The translations under genes were made by a program, and so were the position numbers. The notes below the pieces were generated by a model. It was given only the letters and a program-made list of their open reading frames with translations. It did no database searches and was not told the origin of the DNA. This document shows, in pieces, positions 35,241-44,446 of a stretch of DNA of 64,000 bases. This stretch comes from Austwickia chelonae NBRC 105200. Lineage in GTDB: Bacteria > Actinomycetota > Actinomycetes > Actinomycetales > Dermatophilaceae. Location: assembly GCF_000298175.1 (NCBI RefSeq), contig NZ_BAGZ01000004.1, positions 94,328 to 158,327 of the forward strand, read 5' to 3'. Position 1 is the stretch's first letter. Each line of letters starts with the position of its first letter.

Positions 35241-36919
35241 CCTCTTCGTCCCCGGTGTCGCCGGTGGTGTCCGAGGCGGTCGGTGTCCGCCGTGATCCGT
35301 TGTGGGCTCTGTTGCCGTGGTTGCATCCGGAGCGTCGCGCCCTGGGGTGGACCTTGGCGGTGGATGTGCTGGCCAGGCTGCTGCTGGTGGGTCAGTCGGT
35401 GGTGTTGACCTGGGCGGTGGCCGAGGCGGTGGTGCACCGGGTGTTGCCGCCGTGGTGGCTGTGGCTGGTCGGTGCCGCGTTGATCGTCTCGCGGATGGTG
35501 TTGACCTGGCACGAGATGGACATTTCCCATGACGTGGCCTACCGGGTGTTGGCGCATCTGCGGGCGGCGCTCTTCGGGGGTTTCTCCCGGGGGGTGCCGC
35601 GGCGGGCGCCGGGTCAGCACACGGGCCGGTTGGCGTCGACGGCGATGGGCGATGTGGAGACCTTGGAGTTCTTCTACGCCCATACGGTGCCGCAGTTGGC
35701 GTCGGCGGGTCTGTTGTTGGTGGGTGGGACGGTGGTCGCGGCGGTGGTGTCGCCGTCGTTGTCCGTGGTGTTGCCGTCGGCGGCGGTGGCCCTGGTGGTG
35801 GCGGGGTTGGTCGGTGCCCGTCGGGCTCGGGTGTTGGGTGAGCGTGCCTTGGTGGCGAAGGAGTCCTTGGCTGCGGTGACGGTGGATGTCTTCGGTGCGG
35901 CTCGGGAGGTGATCGCCCATCAGGTGGTGGGTCGGTGTGTCGAGGACGTGGTGGCGGCCGGTCGTCGGGCCGATCGGGCCCGGGCCAGGGTGGAGGTGCA
36001 TCAGCAGCGGCAGGATCAGGTGCGTGAGGTGGTGGTCCTGGCCGCGGTGTTGGTGGTCCTGGTGGTGTCGAGTCGGTCTGCTCTGTCGGGGCCGGTGGCG
36101 TCGGCGGTGACGGTGGGGGCGTTGGCCTTGTTGGGGCCGGTCGCGGAGGCGGCGACGACGGTGACCCGTCTGCAGCCGCTGCGGGCGGCTGCGGGCCGGG
36201 TGGTGGAGGGGATCTCCTTGCCGGTGGAGGGTTTGTCGGAGCCGGTGTCGCCGGTGGCGGTCGGGGAGGGTCCGTGGGGGTTGTCGGTGGAGGGGGTGCG
36301 GGTGGACTTCCCGCAGGAGACGGTGAGTGTGCCGACGGTGGTGGTGCGGCCGGGTGAGCGGGTGGCCTTGGTGGGGCCGTCGGGTTGTGGGAAGAGCACG
36401 GTGGTGAATGTGTTGTCGGGGGTGTGGGTGCCGGACGCGGGGTCGGTGTCCTTGTGGACGGTCGGGGGTGGCCGGGTGGCTCTGGGGGAGCTTCCTTCCG
36501 AGGTGCGTTGTCGGCGGATCGCGGTGGTCGATCAGGAGTCGACGGTGGTGCACGGCACGGTTCGGGACAATGTGCGTCTGGGGCGGCCGGGGGCGTCGGA
36601 GGAGTTGGTCCTGGCGTCCTTGGAGCGGGCCGGTCTGGTGTTGGAGGGTCCGCGGTGGGTTGCGGGTCTGGACACGGTGGTCGGTGAGGGGGGTCTGTCG
36701 TTGTCGGGTGGTCAGCGGGCCCGGTTGGCTTTGGCGCGGGCGTGGGCGCAGGAGCCGTCGGTGTTGGTGTTGGACGAGACGACGTCGGGTCTGGATGCGC
36801 GGACGGAGGCCGATGTGTTGTCCCGGTTGTGTTCGTCGGGGCGGGGGACGACGGTGGTGGTGGTGTCGCATCGGGAGTCGACGGTGGCGGCGATGGATCG
36901 GGTGATCCGGCTGGGGTGA
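35237..36919 (+). CDS. ABC exporter half-transporter 2 (membrane plus ATPase domain)
   Basis: A 560-residue partner of the preceding exporter subunit. Six membrane helices in about 30-310, Walker A GPSGCGKST (380-388), signature LSGGQRAR and Walker B VLVLDETTSGLD; the catalytic Glu is kept, so both sites could hydrolyse ATP. It lacks a peptidase domain. As the last gene of the plus-strand arm it probably ends the RiPP operon; about 175 bases without a gene follow. Codon use here is very GTG/TTG-rich compared with the upstream arm, possibly reflecting a different origin. Confidence 0.87.
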   Translation: MTSSSPVSPVVSEAVGVRRDPLWALLPWLHPERRALGWTLAVDVLARLLLVGQSVVLTWAVAEAVVHRVLPPWWLWLVGAALIVSRMVLTWHEMDISHDVAYRVLAHLRAALFGGFSRGVPRRAPGQHTGRLASTAMGDVETLEFFYAHTVPQLASAGLLLVGGTVVAAVVSPSLSVVLPSAAVALVVAGLVGARRARVLGERALVAKESLAAVTVDVFGAAREVIAHQVVGRCVEDVVAAGRRADRARARVEVHQQRQDQVREVVVLAAVLVVLVVSSRSALSGPVASAVTVGALALLGPVAEAATTVTRLQPLRAAAGRVVEGISLPVEGLSEPVSPVAVGEGPWGLSVEGVRVDFPQETVSVPTVVVRPGERVALVGPSGCGKSTVVNVLSGVWVPDAGSVSLWTVGGGRVALGELPSEVRCRRIAVVDQESTVVHGTVRDNVRLGRPGASEELVLASLERAGLVLEGPRWVAGLDTVVGEGGLSLSGGQRARLALARAWAQEPSVLVLDETTSGLDARTEADVLSRLCSSGRGTTVVVVSHRESTVAAMDRVIRLG

Positions 36920-37095
36920 GTCGGGGTGGCTTCGGCCTGGTGCGTTGTGCGGGGGGTGGGGCCGTCCGGGGTGGGTCGGTGCCCTGTTCTGTGCCGATAT
37001 GTACTGGCCAGCGGCTCGACGGCGGTCTCTGGCCTCCAGCGGGGACGCAGCTGGGAAGCAGTGTTATATCAGCTCATCCACGCAGCATATATGAC

Positions 37096-37812
37096 ATGAC
37101 CATGCCTGTCGGGGGCCATCCTGCTGCCGAGCCCTCACCATTACCCGTCCGCAAACTCGTCGCGATCACCGTCGGCCTCAGCTTGATCTGGCCCGCGGTC
37201 TCCCTGATGTTCAGCCCGATCACACCCGGCTCCTACTCCGACTTCTTCCACGACCCGCTCCGCTTGTTCCTCCGGGCCGGCGTCCCGATGATGTGCACCG
37301 CTGTGGTGATCACCCTTTTCCTGAAGCGACACGGCACCTTCGACCGGCTCTGGCGCGAACCGCCCTCGATGCCGCAGCCGACCTGGTGGATGTTCGCGAT
37401 CGCTTTCATTCCGGCGGCAGCCGGCGCTCACGGGGTCGTCCTGCAGACGATCAACCTCTTCCAGGACAAGGCCGCCTTCGTCCTGGCGACGGTGCCGACC
37501 ATGTTGGCGGTCGGTTACGCCGAGGAGATCTTCTTCCGCGGATTCCTCATCGACGAGATGCGCCGCGCCAATGTCGACGAGGTGAAGGTCGCCGTCATCA
37601 GCTCAGCGCTCTTCGGGTTGTGGCATGCCCCCAACTTCCTCGTCGGGACCGAGCTGGTCCAGCTCATCACCCAGCTGATCACGACGTCCATCGCGGGCTT
37701 GGCTTTCTACTTCATCCGCCGCGCAACCGGTCTGCTCTGGCCGGGCATGCTCGTCCACGCCTGCTTCGACATGCAGGCAGCGGCCAGATTCCTCGCCATG
37801 GGCAACGGTTGA
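37096..37812 (+). CDS. CPBP-family intramembrane metalloprotease
   Basis: A 238-residue membrane protein of the CPBP (Abi/CAAX) protease family, with seven to eight hydrophobic segments. The signature EEIFFR is at 143-148 and the second motif FGLWHAPNF has His177; a third His is in LVHACFD. In many peptide-antibiotic clusters such proteins give immunity or help processing, and this one lies directly behind the exporter genes. It has its own upstream region of 175 bases, so it may be separately transcribed. The first of two close ATGs (37096, 37102) was used; no strong ribosome site is visible. Confidence 0.87.
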   Translation: MTMPVGGHPAAEPSPLPVRKLVAITVGLSLIWPAVSLMFSPITPGSYSDFFHDPLRLFLRAGVPMMCTAVVITLFLKRHGTFDRLWREPPSMPQPTWWMFAIAFIPAAAGAHGVVLQTINLFQDKAAFVLATVPTMLAVGYAEEIFFRGFLIDEMRRANVDEVKVAVISSALFGLWHAPNFLVGTELVQLITQLITTSIAGLAFYFIRRATGLLWPGMLVHACFDMQAAARFLAMGNG

Positions 37813-37938
37813 TCCTCGCCTTCGGCCTGATCGCGCCGGCGACCTACGCCGAGGCGTCCGGCGAGGATGCCCGGCTCCGTGGTCCACGCCTGCCGGGACA
37901 TGACGGCGGCGTCCCGGCACCACTGATTCTCGTGGGTG

Positions 37939-37981
37939 ACGGCGGTGGGGGAGGAGCGTTCCGGTCCTCCCCCACCGCCGT
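37939..37981. terminator. Strong bidirectional hairpin
   Basis: A perfect 17-bp stem (ACGGCGGTGGGGGAGGA and its complement) with a 9-base loop lies between the convergent CPBP and binding-protein genes. Confidence 0.85.
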
Positions 37982-37993
37982 GTCCTCCTGGGG

Positions 37994-38992
37994 TCACAGG
38001 GCGTCCGGGTAGAGCCCTTTCGCGACGGCTTTGACGGCGTCGACATTGCCCAGCACGCCGGGCATCACGTCGGTGGACTTCAGGTTGATCAGCCGGTTCT
38101 CCTTGACCGCGGTCACCTGGGGGAAGGTGGCGGTCAGGTAGGCGCGGGCCTTCTCGCCGAGTTCGGGGGTCTGTGTCGCGAAGACGATCGCGTCGGGGTT
38201 CTTCGCCAGCAGGGTCTCCGGGGAGATCGCGGCGGCGAAGAATTTCTTGAACTCCTCGTCGGTCGGTTTGAACAGGTTGTCCCCACCGGCCCGTTTGATG
38301 ATGTCGTACTCGACTCCGGCACCGATCGCGCTGATCTTGCCTTCGTCGACGAAGAGTTGCACGACGGTGGGTTTCTTCTTGCCGGCGACGGCTTTGTCGA
38401 CGGCGTCCAGGTCGGCGGTCGTCCGGTCGGCCAGTTCCTGGGCTTCCTTCTGTCTGCCGAGCAGGGTGCCCAGGTTCTTGATGTCCTCGACGGTGTCGGT
38501 GACCGTCGCCGAGGCGCGCCGGGTCGTGCATCCGCCGGTGGAGATGTACGAGCTGGCGCCGGCCTGGGAGAGCTGGTCCTGGGAGGCGAAGCCCTGTTCG
38601 GCGTTGAACTCGTACGAGGTGGGGGCGAGGACCAGCTCGGGGTTGACCGTCATCAGTTTCTCCCGGGCGGGGGGTTTGGTGTCGCTGAGCAGTTGGGCCT
38701 TGTCGTGGGTGATGCTCTCGCTGATCTTGCCGGTGCGGTTCTGTGCCTCGCCGACGATCTTGTCGGCTGCGCCCAGTTTCACAACGAGGTCGGTCAGGCC
38801 TGGGGTCATGGTGACGATCCGGGCGGGCGTCTTCCCCGGGTTCACCGTCTTGCCGCAGTTCTGCACGGAGGCTGCGGAATTCGCGGATGATTTTGCGCCG
38901 GCGTTGTCGACGCCCTGCCCGCAGCCGGCGAGGAGGAGGACGAGGACGGCCGGTGCGGCCAGCAGGCCGGGACGGGGTCGGGCGAGGGCCAT
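37994..38992 (-). CDS. FecB/BtuF-type substrate-binding lipoprotein of an ABC importer
   Basis: A 332-residue lipoprotein that captures the substrate outside the membrane for the importer encoded upstream. The signal peptide ends in the lipobox LLAGCG with Cys24. The mature part has the two-lobe siderophore/cobalamin-binding fold: ARIVTMTPGLTDLVVKLGAADKIVGEA starts lobe 1, a long helix links the lobes, and VVQLFVDEGKISAIGAG starts lobe 2. Two Cys remain (QNCGK and GGCTTRR), possibly a disulfide. The substrate cannot be read from the sequence: siderophore, heme, cobalamin or another metal complex. Last gene of the Zur-box operon, 32 bases after the ATPase gene. Confidence 0.88.
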   Translation of the reverse strand: MALARPRPGLLAAPAVLVLLLAGCGQGVDNAGAKSSANSAASVQNCGKTVNPGKTPARIVTMTPGLTDLVVKLGAADKIVGEAQNRTGKISESITHDKAQLLSDTKPPAREKLMTVNPELVLAPTSYEFNAEQGFASQDQLSQAGASSYISTGGCTTRRASATVTDTVEDIKNLGTLLGRQKEAQELADRTTADLDAVDKAVAGKKKPTVVQLFVDEGKISAIGAGVEYDIIKRAGGDNLFKPTDEEFKKFFAAAISPETLLAKNPDAIVFATQTPELGEKARAYLTATFPQVTAVKENRLINLKSTDVMPGVLGNVDAVKAVAKGLYPDAL

Positions 38993-39024
38993 GACGGTCC
39001 TTTCGGAGGTGGTGGAAGGGGTGC

Positions 39025-39864
39025 TCAGCGTGGGCCGACGCAGGATGCGGCGGCCGTGGCGGTCCGCTCGGGCCGATCGACGGCGATGACCGTCCGGCCG
39101 GTCCGAGGGTGGACGACGTGGTGGGTGGTGACCCGGAAGACCGGGTCGAGGGTGTCCGGGGTGAGGACGTCCTCGGGGTGGCCCTGCGCGACGACCGAGC
39201 CGTCGACCAGGAGGGCGAGTTCGTCGCAGTACTGCGCGGCGAGGTTCATGTCGTGCAGGGCGGCGAGCACGGTCACCCCGCGGGCGGCGACCCGTTCGAG
39301 CAGGTCGATCTGGTAGCCGACGTCGAGGTGGTTGGTGGGTTCGTCGAGGATCAGCAGGGGGGTCTGTTGGGCGAAGGCGCGGGCGAGGAGGACGCGTTGT
39401 TTCTCACCGCCGGAGAGCGAGCTGAAGATCCGGTCGGTCAGGTGGGTCGCTTCCACGTCGGCCAGGGCTTGGGCGACGATCTCCCGGTCCTGGTCGGAGT
39501 CGGCGCCGAAGCCCGACTGGTGGGGGGTCCGGCCGAGCATGACGACTTCTTCGACGTGCATGGAGAAGTCGCTGGTGTGTTCCTGGATCATGACGGCGAC
39601 GAGCCGGGCGAGTTGGCGGGGGCGCAGGGTGGCGATGTCGGTGCCGTCGATGGTGATGTGGCCGGCGGCGGGTCTGGTCATCCCGCTGGCGGCGCGGATG
39701 AGGGTGGATTTGCCTGATCCGTTCGGGCCGAGCAGGCCCAGGCAGCGTCCGGCGGGGAGGTCCAGGGTGACGCCGTGGACGATGCGGCGGCCGCCGAGGT
39801 CGACGCTGACGTCGTGGAGGTGCATGGCGGCCGGGGCCGTCGGCGGTGTCAGGGGGGTCTTCAT
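39025..39864 (-). CDS. FecE-type ABC importer ATPase
   Basis: A 279-residue ATPase of a siderophore/cobalamin-type importer. Walker A GPNGSGKST at 46-54, Q-loop in VMIQEHTSDF, signature LSGGEKQR, Walker B LLILDEPTNHLD and a switch His in AALHDMN. The ATG at 39864 overlaps the permease stop by ATGA; the longer frame from 39909 would run into the permease. The enzyme drives uptake through the FecCD-type permease dimer. The last 25 residues include a Cys (ASCVGPR) of no known role. Confidence 0.9.
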   Translation of the reverse strand: MKTPLTPPTAPAAMHLHDVSVDLGGRRIVHGVTLDLPAGRCLGLLGPNGSGKSTLIRAASGMTRPAAGHITIDGTDIATLRPRQLARLVAVMIQEHTSDFSMHVEEVVMLGRTPHQSGFGADSDQDREIVAQALADVEATHLTDRIFSSLSGGEKQRVLLARAFAQQTPLLILDEPTNHLDVGYQIDLLERVAARGVTVLAALHDMNLAAQYCDELALLVDGSVVAQGHPEDVLTPDTLDPVFRVTTHHVVHPRTGRTVIAVDRPERTATAAASCVGPR

Positions 39865-40925
39865 CGGTGCATTCCTCCTCGGACGGCTCCGGCGGTGCGC
39901 ATGATCCACAGGAAGAAGGGCGCACCGAGGACGGCGGTGACGATCCCGATGGGGACCTCGACGGGGTCGGCGATGGTGCGGGCGAGCAGGTCGCAGACCA
40001 TCAGGAGGACAGCTCCGGCCAGCACGGTGACCGGCAGGGTGCGTCGGTGGTCGGAGCCGACGAGGATCCGGGTGACGTGGGGGACGACCAGTCCGACGAA
40101 GCCGATGCCGCCGGCGACGGCGACGGAGGTGCCGGTGAGCAGTGCGGCTGCGGCGAGGGTGAGTCGTCGGGTGCGTTGGACGTCGACGCCCAGGGAGGTG
40201 GCGGATTCGTCGCCGACGAGCATGGCGTTGAGGACGCGGCTGCGGCTGATGGCGACGAGGGCGACGACGACGAGGGCGAGCAGGGGCCAGACGATCTTCC
40301 CGAAGTCCGCTCCGGAGACCGATCCGAGGGTGAAGTAGAGGACGCTGTAGACGTTCTGGGCTTCGGTGCTGATGGTGAGGTAGTTCGTCAGGGCGGCGAG
40401 CAGGGTGCCCAGGGCGACGCCGGCGAGGATGAGCCGTTGGGGGCTGATGATGCCGTCCTGGCTGGCCAGGAGGTGCACGAGGACGGTGGCGAGGAGTGCT
40501 CCGGCGAAGGCGGCGGCGCTGAGGGAGAGTCCGGCGACGGCGGTGCTGCCGAGGACGATGACGAGGACGGCACCGAGTCCGGCACCGGAGGAGACGCCCA
40601 GCACGTAGGGCTCGGCGAGGGGGTTGCGGACGACGGCCTGGAGGAGTGCTCCGGCGAGGGCGAGGCAGGATCCGACGACTCCGGCGAGCAGGGTGCGGGG
40701 CAGTCGGAAGTTCCAGACGGCTTGGTCCTGGGCGGGGCTGAGGGTGCCGTCGGTCATCCAGCTCATGCCGGGGACGAGGTGTCCGACGACGAGTTGGGCG
40801 GCTTCGGTGAAGGTGGTCCTCAGTGGTCCGGTGGCGCCGGAGACGACGATCAGGACGGGGATGGTGAGGGCGAAGGCCAGGGACAGCAGGTGGGCTCGGC
40901 GGGTGAGGTGGCGGGTCGAGGACAC
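39861..40925 (-). CDS. FecCD/BtuC-type ABC importer permease
   Basis: A 354-residue permease with about ten membrane helices. Characteristic FecCD segments include LPRTLLAGVVGSCLALAGALLQ, NPLAEPYVLGVSSGAGLGAV and FVGLVVPHVTRILVGSDHR, the last being the ATPase-contact loop. It would form a homodimer with the FecE-type ATPase. The GTG at 40925 has GAGG just upstream. It opens the operon permease-ATPase-binding protein, whose start lies only 15 bases from a Fur/Zur-type box, so the importer is almost certainly metal-regulated. Confidence 0.9.
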   Translation of the reverse strand: MSSTRHLTRRAHLLSLAFALTIPVLIVVSGATGPLRTTFTEAAQLVVGHLVPGMSWMTDGTLSPAQDQAVWNFRLPRTLLAGVVGSCLALAGALLQAVVRNPLAEPYVLGVSSGAGLGAVLVIVLGSTAVAGLSLSAAAFAGALLATVLVHLLASQDGIISPQRLILAGVALGTLLAALTNYLTISTEAQNVYSVLYFTLGSVSGADFGKIVWPLLALVVVALVAISRSRVLNAMLVGDESATSLGVDVQRTRRLTLAAAALLTGTSVAVAGGIGFVGLVVPHVTRILVGSDHRRTLPVTVLAGAVLLMVCDLLARTIADPVEVPIGIVTAVLGAPFFLWIMRTAGAVRGGMHR

Positions 40926-40940
40926 CGCCTCATCATAGAG

Positions 40941-40955
40941 TGAGAATCATTATTA
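40941..40955 (-). promoter_or_regulatory. Fur/Zur-type operator in front of the importer operon
   Basis: TGAGAATCATTATTA matches 11 of the 12 fixed positions of TGAnAATnATTnTCA, closer than the box at 28563. It overlaps or directly precedes a good -10 on the minus strand (TATGAT, 40931-40936), about 16 bases from the permease start. The -10 is so near the GTG that the transcript may be almost leaderless. Confidence 0.72.
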
Positions 40956-40994
40956 ATATCAGGTGACGATCAGCCGCTCCCCGACGACACCCCC

Positions 40995-43634
40995 TCACCC
41001 CCGCAACCGGGCCAAGGCCGCAGCGAAACGCTCATGCACCGCCGCATCACGCACCGCCACCCGGATCCACGACGCCCCCAGACCAGGAAAAGTCTCCCCC
41101 CGACGCACCGCGAAACCCTCCCCCGCCAGAGCCTCCCGCAACGAACCCGCACCCCACGCCGACGTATCCACCAGGACGAACGGCCCCCGCGCCGGCAGGA
41201 CCACCCCGGCCCCGACCGCCTGCAACCGCGCCACCAGATCGTCCCGCTCCCCCGGAAGGCGCCCCGCATCCTCGACCGCCACCCGCTGCGCAGCCCCCGT
41301 CAACGCCGCCAAGGACGCCCGGACCGCCGGCGTCGACACCGACCACGGCGGCTGCTGCGCGGCCAGATCCGCCACCAACCCCGGATCACCCACCACGTAC
41401 CCGGCCCGCAACCCCGCGATCCCCCACGTCTTCGTCAACGAGCGCAACACCAGCACCCCCGACAGATCACCCGGCCGGATCAACGACTCCGACTCCCCCG
41501 GAACCGCATCCATGAACGCCTCGTCCACCACCAACACCCGCCCCGGACGACGCAACTCGTCCAACACCGCCGCCGGATGCAACACCGACGTCGGATTCGT
41601 CGGATTACCCACCACCACCAGATCGGCATCCTCCGCCAGCGCCGAGGGCACCAACCGGAAGCCGTTGTCCGCCGTCAACAGATGACGCCGCACCCGACGA
41701 CCCGCCGCCACCAGAGCCGCCTCCGGTTCGGTGAACTGCGGATGCACGACCACCGGCGTCGACGCCGTCGTCGCCCGCGCCAACAAGGTGAAAGCCTCCG
41801 CCCCACCCGCCGTGGGCAGCACCGACTCCACCGGCACCCCGTGATGTGCCGCCAAGGCCTCCCGCAGCGGACGCGCATCCGGATAGGCCGCCCAATCGGC
41901 CTGCTCGGTCACCGCCCGCACCAACAACTCCGGAGTCCGCGCCGGACGGACATTCACCGCCAGGTCGACCAGACCCGGCGCCAGATCGGCATCCCCGTGA
42001 TGGTGCAGATCCACCGGCCCGGAGGACACCGCCGACGCAACCCCCGCCGTACGCACCCCGCCACCCGTGGACGCGCCCACCGCCACCGGCCCCGACACCG
42101 CGGCACCCCCACCCGACCGACCGCCCACACCCCGGGCACCGTCCACCCCCGGGACACCGTCCACACCCGGGACGAAAGCCCGCACCGCCGCCACGAAATT
42201 CCGCACCGAACGCGGACACCCCGCCCAATGAGTGTGCAGATACCCGGCATGGACCGTCGGACGCCCCGTCCCCGCCGGATCGGCCGACACCCCGTCCGCC
42301 CGCCCGTCCAACACCCACGCCGCCGACGACACCCCGGCACCACCGTCGACACCGCCCTCGGGCAGACACACCTGCGTGCGATGGAACTCGTGCCCGGTGA
42401 CCTCCTCCCCCCGCGCGGCGACCAACAGATCCGCCGGAGCCACCGCCCGCCGATAGCCCATCGTCAACCGAGAAGCCATCGCCGCCTCCACCGGCAAAGC
42501 ACCCGTCATCGGCACCCCGTCGACCGTCCGACACAGATAGAGCAGACCGGCACACTCGGCGACCGTCGGCATCCCCCCAGCGACCGCGCCCGCGATCCGC
42601 GCGCGCAAGGCCTCGTTGGCGGTGAGTTCGGCGGCATGCACCTCCGGGAAACCCCCGCCCAGGTAGAGACCGCGGGTGCCCGCCGGCAGATCCTGGTCGC
42701 GCAACGGGTCGAAGACGACCGGCTCGCACCCCGCGGCGGCGAGCAGCTCGGTCGTCTCGGGATAGCGGAAGGTGAAGGCGCGGCCACCGGCGACGGCGAC
42801 CACCGGACGATCGGCCGGGTCACCGGCCACCGCGGACGCCCCCGCCACCGCCGGAGCCGACCCCGCCGGGCCGTCCTGCTCGGCGAGGGCCACGACCGGG
42901 TCCCAGGCCGGCCCGGGCAGCGGCGGCGCGGTCCGCGCCAAGGCGAGCAGCGCGTCCAGGTCGACCCGGTCGACGACATGGTCCGCCAAGGCCTCCAGGA
43001 CCGCGGAAGACTCCGGACGTTCCTCGGCAGGCACCAACCCCAGATGCCGGGAAGGCGACTCGATCCGCTTGTCCCGAGGCAGCGCCCCCACCACCGGCAT
43101 CCCGATCTCGGCGAGGACCCGGCGGATCTCCTCCTCGTGACGCGGCGAACCGACCTGGTTCAGGATCACCCCGCCCACCCGGACCGACGGGTCGAAGGAA
43201 GCCAACCCCTGGACGACCGCGCCCACGGTGCGCGACACATGACGGACGTCCACCACGAGGACGACCGGGCTGTCAGTCAACGCGGCGACATGCGCGGTGG
43301 ACGCGAAACCAGACGTGCCCAGGCGGCCGTCGTACAAACCCATGACCCCTTCGATCACGGCGATGTCACCGGGCCGGGGAGTGCGCGCGCCGTGCAACAG
43401 CAACGGCACGATCAGGTCCTCACCGACCAGGAAGGGGTCGAGGTTACGGCCGGGACGGCCGGCGGCCAAGGTGTGATAGCCCGGGTCGATGTAGTCGGGT
43501 CCGATCTTCGCCGGTGCGACCTCCAGGCCGCGACGACGCAGGGCCGCCATGATGCCGATGGTGACCGTGGTCTTGCCGTGCCCCGACGCCGGGGCCGCGA
43601 TCACCAGTCGGGGAAGGGATACGGCTTCGGTCAT
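40995..43634 (-). CDS. Cobyrinic acid a,c-diamide synthase fused to CobC-like threonine-phosphate decarboxylase
   Basis: An 879-residue fusion. The N-terminal half (about 1-500) is CobB/CbiA: P-loop ASGHGKTT at 16-23, [17 protein letters not shown], and a class I glutamine amidotransferase domain with the nucleophile Cys in VAECAGLLY and a final [11 protein letters not shown]; it amidates side chains a and c. A Gly/Val-rich linker leads to a PLP aminotransferase-fold domain (about 555-879), similar to CobC/CobD, with [16 protein letters not shown] and the PLP Lys in [12 protein letters not shown]; this makes aminopropanol phosphate. The ATG at 43634 overlaps cbiO. Fusing these two steps is unusual. 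Confidence 0.92.
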   Translation of the reverse strand: MTEAVSLPRLVIAAPASGHGKTTVTIGIMAALRRRGLEVAPAKIGPDYIDPGYHTLAAGRPGRNLDPFLVGEDLIVPLLLHGARTPRPGDIAVIEGVMGLYDGRLGTSGFASTAHVAALTDSPVVLVVDVRHVSRTVGAVVQGLASFDPSVRVGGVILNQVGSPRHEEEIRRVLAEIGMPVVGALPRDKRIESPSRHLGLVPAEERPESSAVLEALADHVVDRVDLDALLALARTAPPLPGPAWDPVVALAEQDGPAGSAPAVAGASAVAGDPADRPVVAVAGGRAFTFRYPETTELLAAAGCEPVVFDPLRDQDLPAGTRGLYLGGGFPEVHAAELTANEALRARIAGAVAGGMPTVAECAGLLYLCRTVDGVPMTGALPVEAAMASRLTMGYRRAVAPADLLVAARGEEVTGHEFHRTQVCLPEGGVDGGAGVSSAAWVLDGRADGVSADPAGTGRPTVHAGYLHTHWAGCPRSVRNFVAAVRAFVPGVDGVPGVDGARGVGGRSGGGAAVSGPVAVGASTGGGVRTAGVASAVSSGPVDLHHHGDADLAPGLVDLAVNVRPARTPELLVRAVTEQADWAAYPDARPLREALAAHHGVPVESVLPTAGGAEAFTLLARATTASTPVVVHPQFTEPEAALVAAGRRVRRHLLTADNGFRLVPSALAEDADLVVVGNPTNPTSVLHPAAVLDELRRPGRVLVVDEAFMDAVPGESESLIRPGDLSGVLVLRSLTKTWGIAGLRAGYVVGDPGLVADLAAQQPPWSVSTPAVRASLAALTGAAQRVAVEDAGRLPGERDDLVARLQAVGAGVVLPARGPFVLVDTSAWGAGSLREALAGEGFAVRRGETFPGLGASWIRVAVRDAAVHERFAAALARLRG

Positions 43635-44446
43635 CGTCTCTCCTGTACGGTCCAGGCCTGCGCCACGGCCTCCAAGGTGCGTGGACGCCCCGGCAGGCCC
43701 ACCCGTCGGGCCAGTTCCAACGTCCACGGCCGCGTCAAACCGGCGCGTCCCAACAATGCCGTATCGTCCAGCAGCTCGCCGACCGGCCCCGCGGTGACCG
43801 TGCCCGCGCAGACCACGGCGGCCTCGTCGGCCCAGGCGAGGGCGAGATCCACGTCGTGGGTGGACAGGGCGACCGTCGTGCCGTGCTCCTCGAGACGGGA
43901 CAGCGCGGCGAGCATCGCGGCGGTCCCGGCCGGGTCCAGTCCGGCGGTGGGTTCGTCCAGGAGGAGCACCCGAGGTCGCATCGCCACGGCCCCGGCGGTG
44001 GCGACCCGTTTGCGTTCCCCGTAGGACAGCCGGTGGGTCGGCCGTTCCGCCAGCTGGGCCGCGTCGACCAGGTCGAGGGCCTCCTCGACGCGGGCGGCGA
44101 CCTCCGCGGGAGGCAGGCCGAGGTTCATCGGGCCGAAGGAGACGTCCTGGGCGACATCCGCGGAGAAGAGCTGGTCGTCCGGGTCCTGGAGGACCAGTTG
44201 GACGCGGGTGCGATGGGTCCGTAACCCGGCCCGGTCGTACCGCAGGGGCGTCCCCTCGACGGCGACCCGGCCGGAGAGCGGACGGTGCGCCCCGGACAGG
44301 CAACGCAGCAGAGTGGTCTTGCCCGAACCGTTCGCGCCGAGCAGGACGAGCCGTCGGCCCGCCGTGATCCGGAGGGTCGCCCCGCGGAGGACGGCCCCAC
44401 CGCCGGGATGCCCGGCGACCAGGTCTTCGGCGGACAGCTCGCTCAT
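43631..44446 (-). CDS. cbiO: Cobalt ECF transporter ATPase
   Basis: A 271-residue energy-coupling ATPase of the Co2+ uptake system. Walker [10 protein letters not shown] near residue 37, Q-loop [11 protein letters not shown] typical of ECF ATPases, signature LSYGERKR, Walker [13 protein letters not shown], and a switch His in STHDVD. Starts at the ATG 44446, sharing an ATGA with cbiQ, and ends in an ATGA with the cobB-cobC fusion. Together with CbiM, CbiN and CbiQ it forms a complete cobalt importer under riboswitch control. Confidence 0.93.
   Translation of the reverse strand: MSELSAEDLVAGHPGGGAVLRGATLRITAGRRLVLLGANGSGKTTLLRCLSGAHRPLSGRVAVEGTPLRYDRAGLRTHRTRVQLVLQDPDDQLFSADVAQDVSFGPMNLGLPPAEVAARVEEALDLVDAAQLAERPTHRLSYGERKRVATAGAVAMRPRVLLLDEPTAGLDPAGTAAMLAALSRLEEHGTTVALSTHDVDLALAWADEAAVVCAGTVTAGPVGELLDDTALLGRAGLTRPWTLELARRVGLPGRPRTLEAVAQAWTVQERR

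Noticed and set aside
37994..40925. The FecCD-type importer as the cobalamin transporter of the adjacent B12 cluster
   Set aside because: Possible by family, but its start carries a Fur/Zur-type box and no cobalamin riboswitch, so I did not name it btu.
43635..44303. N-terminal extension of the cobB-cobC frame
   Set aside because: It overlaps cbiO in another frame and has Arg/Pro/Gly-rich composition. The ATG at 43634 overlaps the cbiO stop as in the rest of the operon and begins the normal CbiA start.
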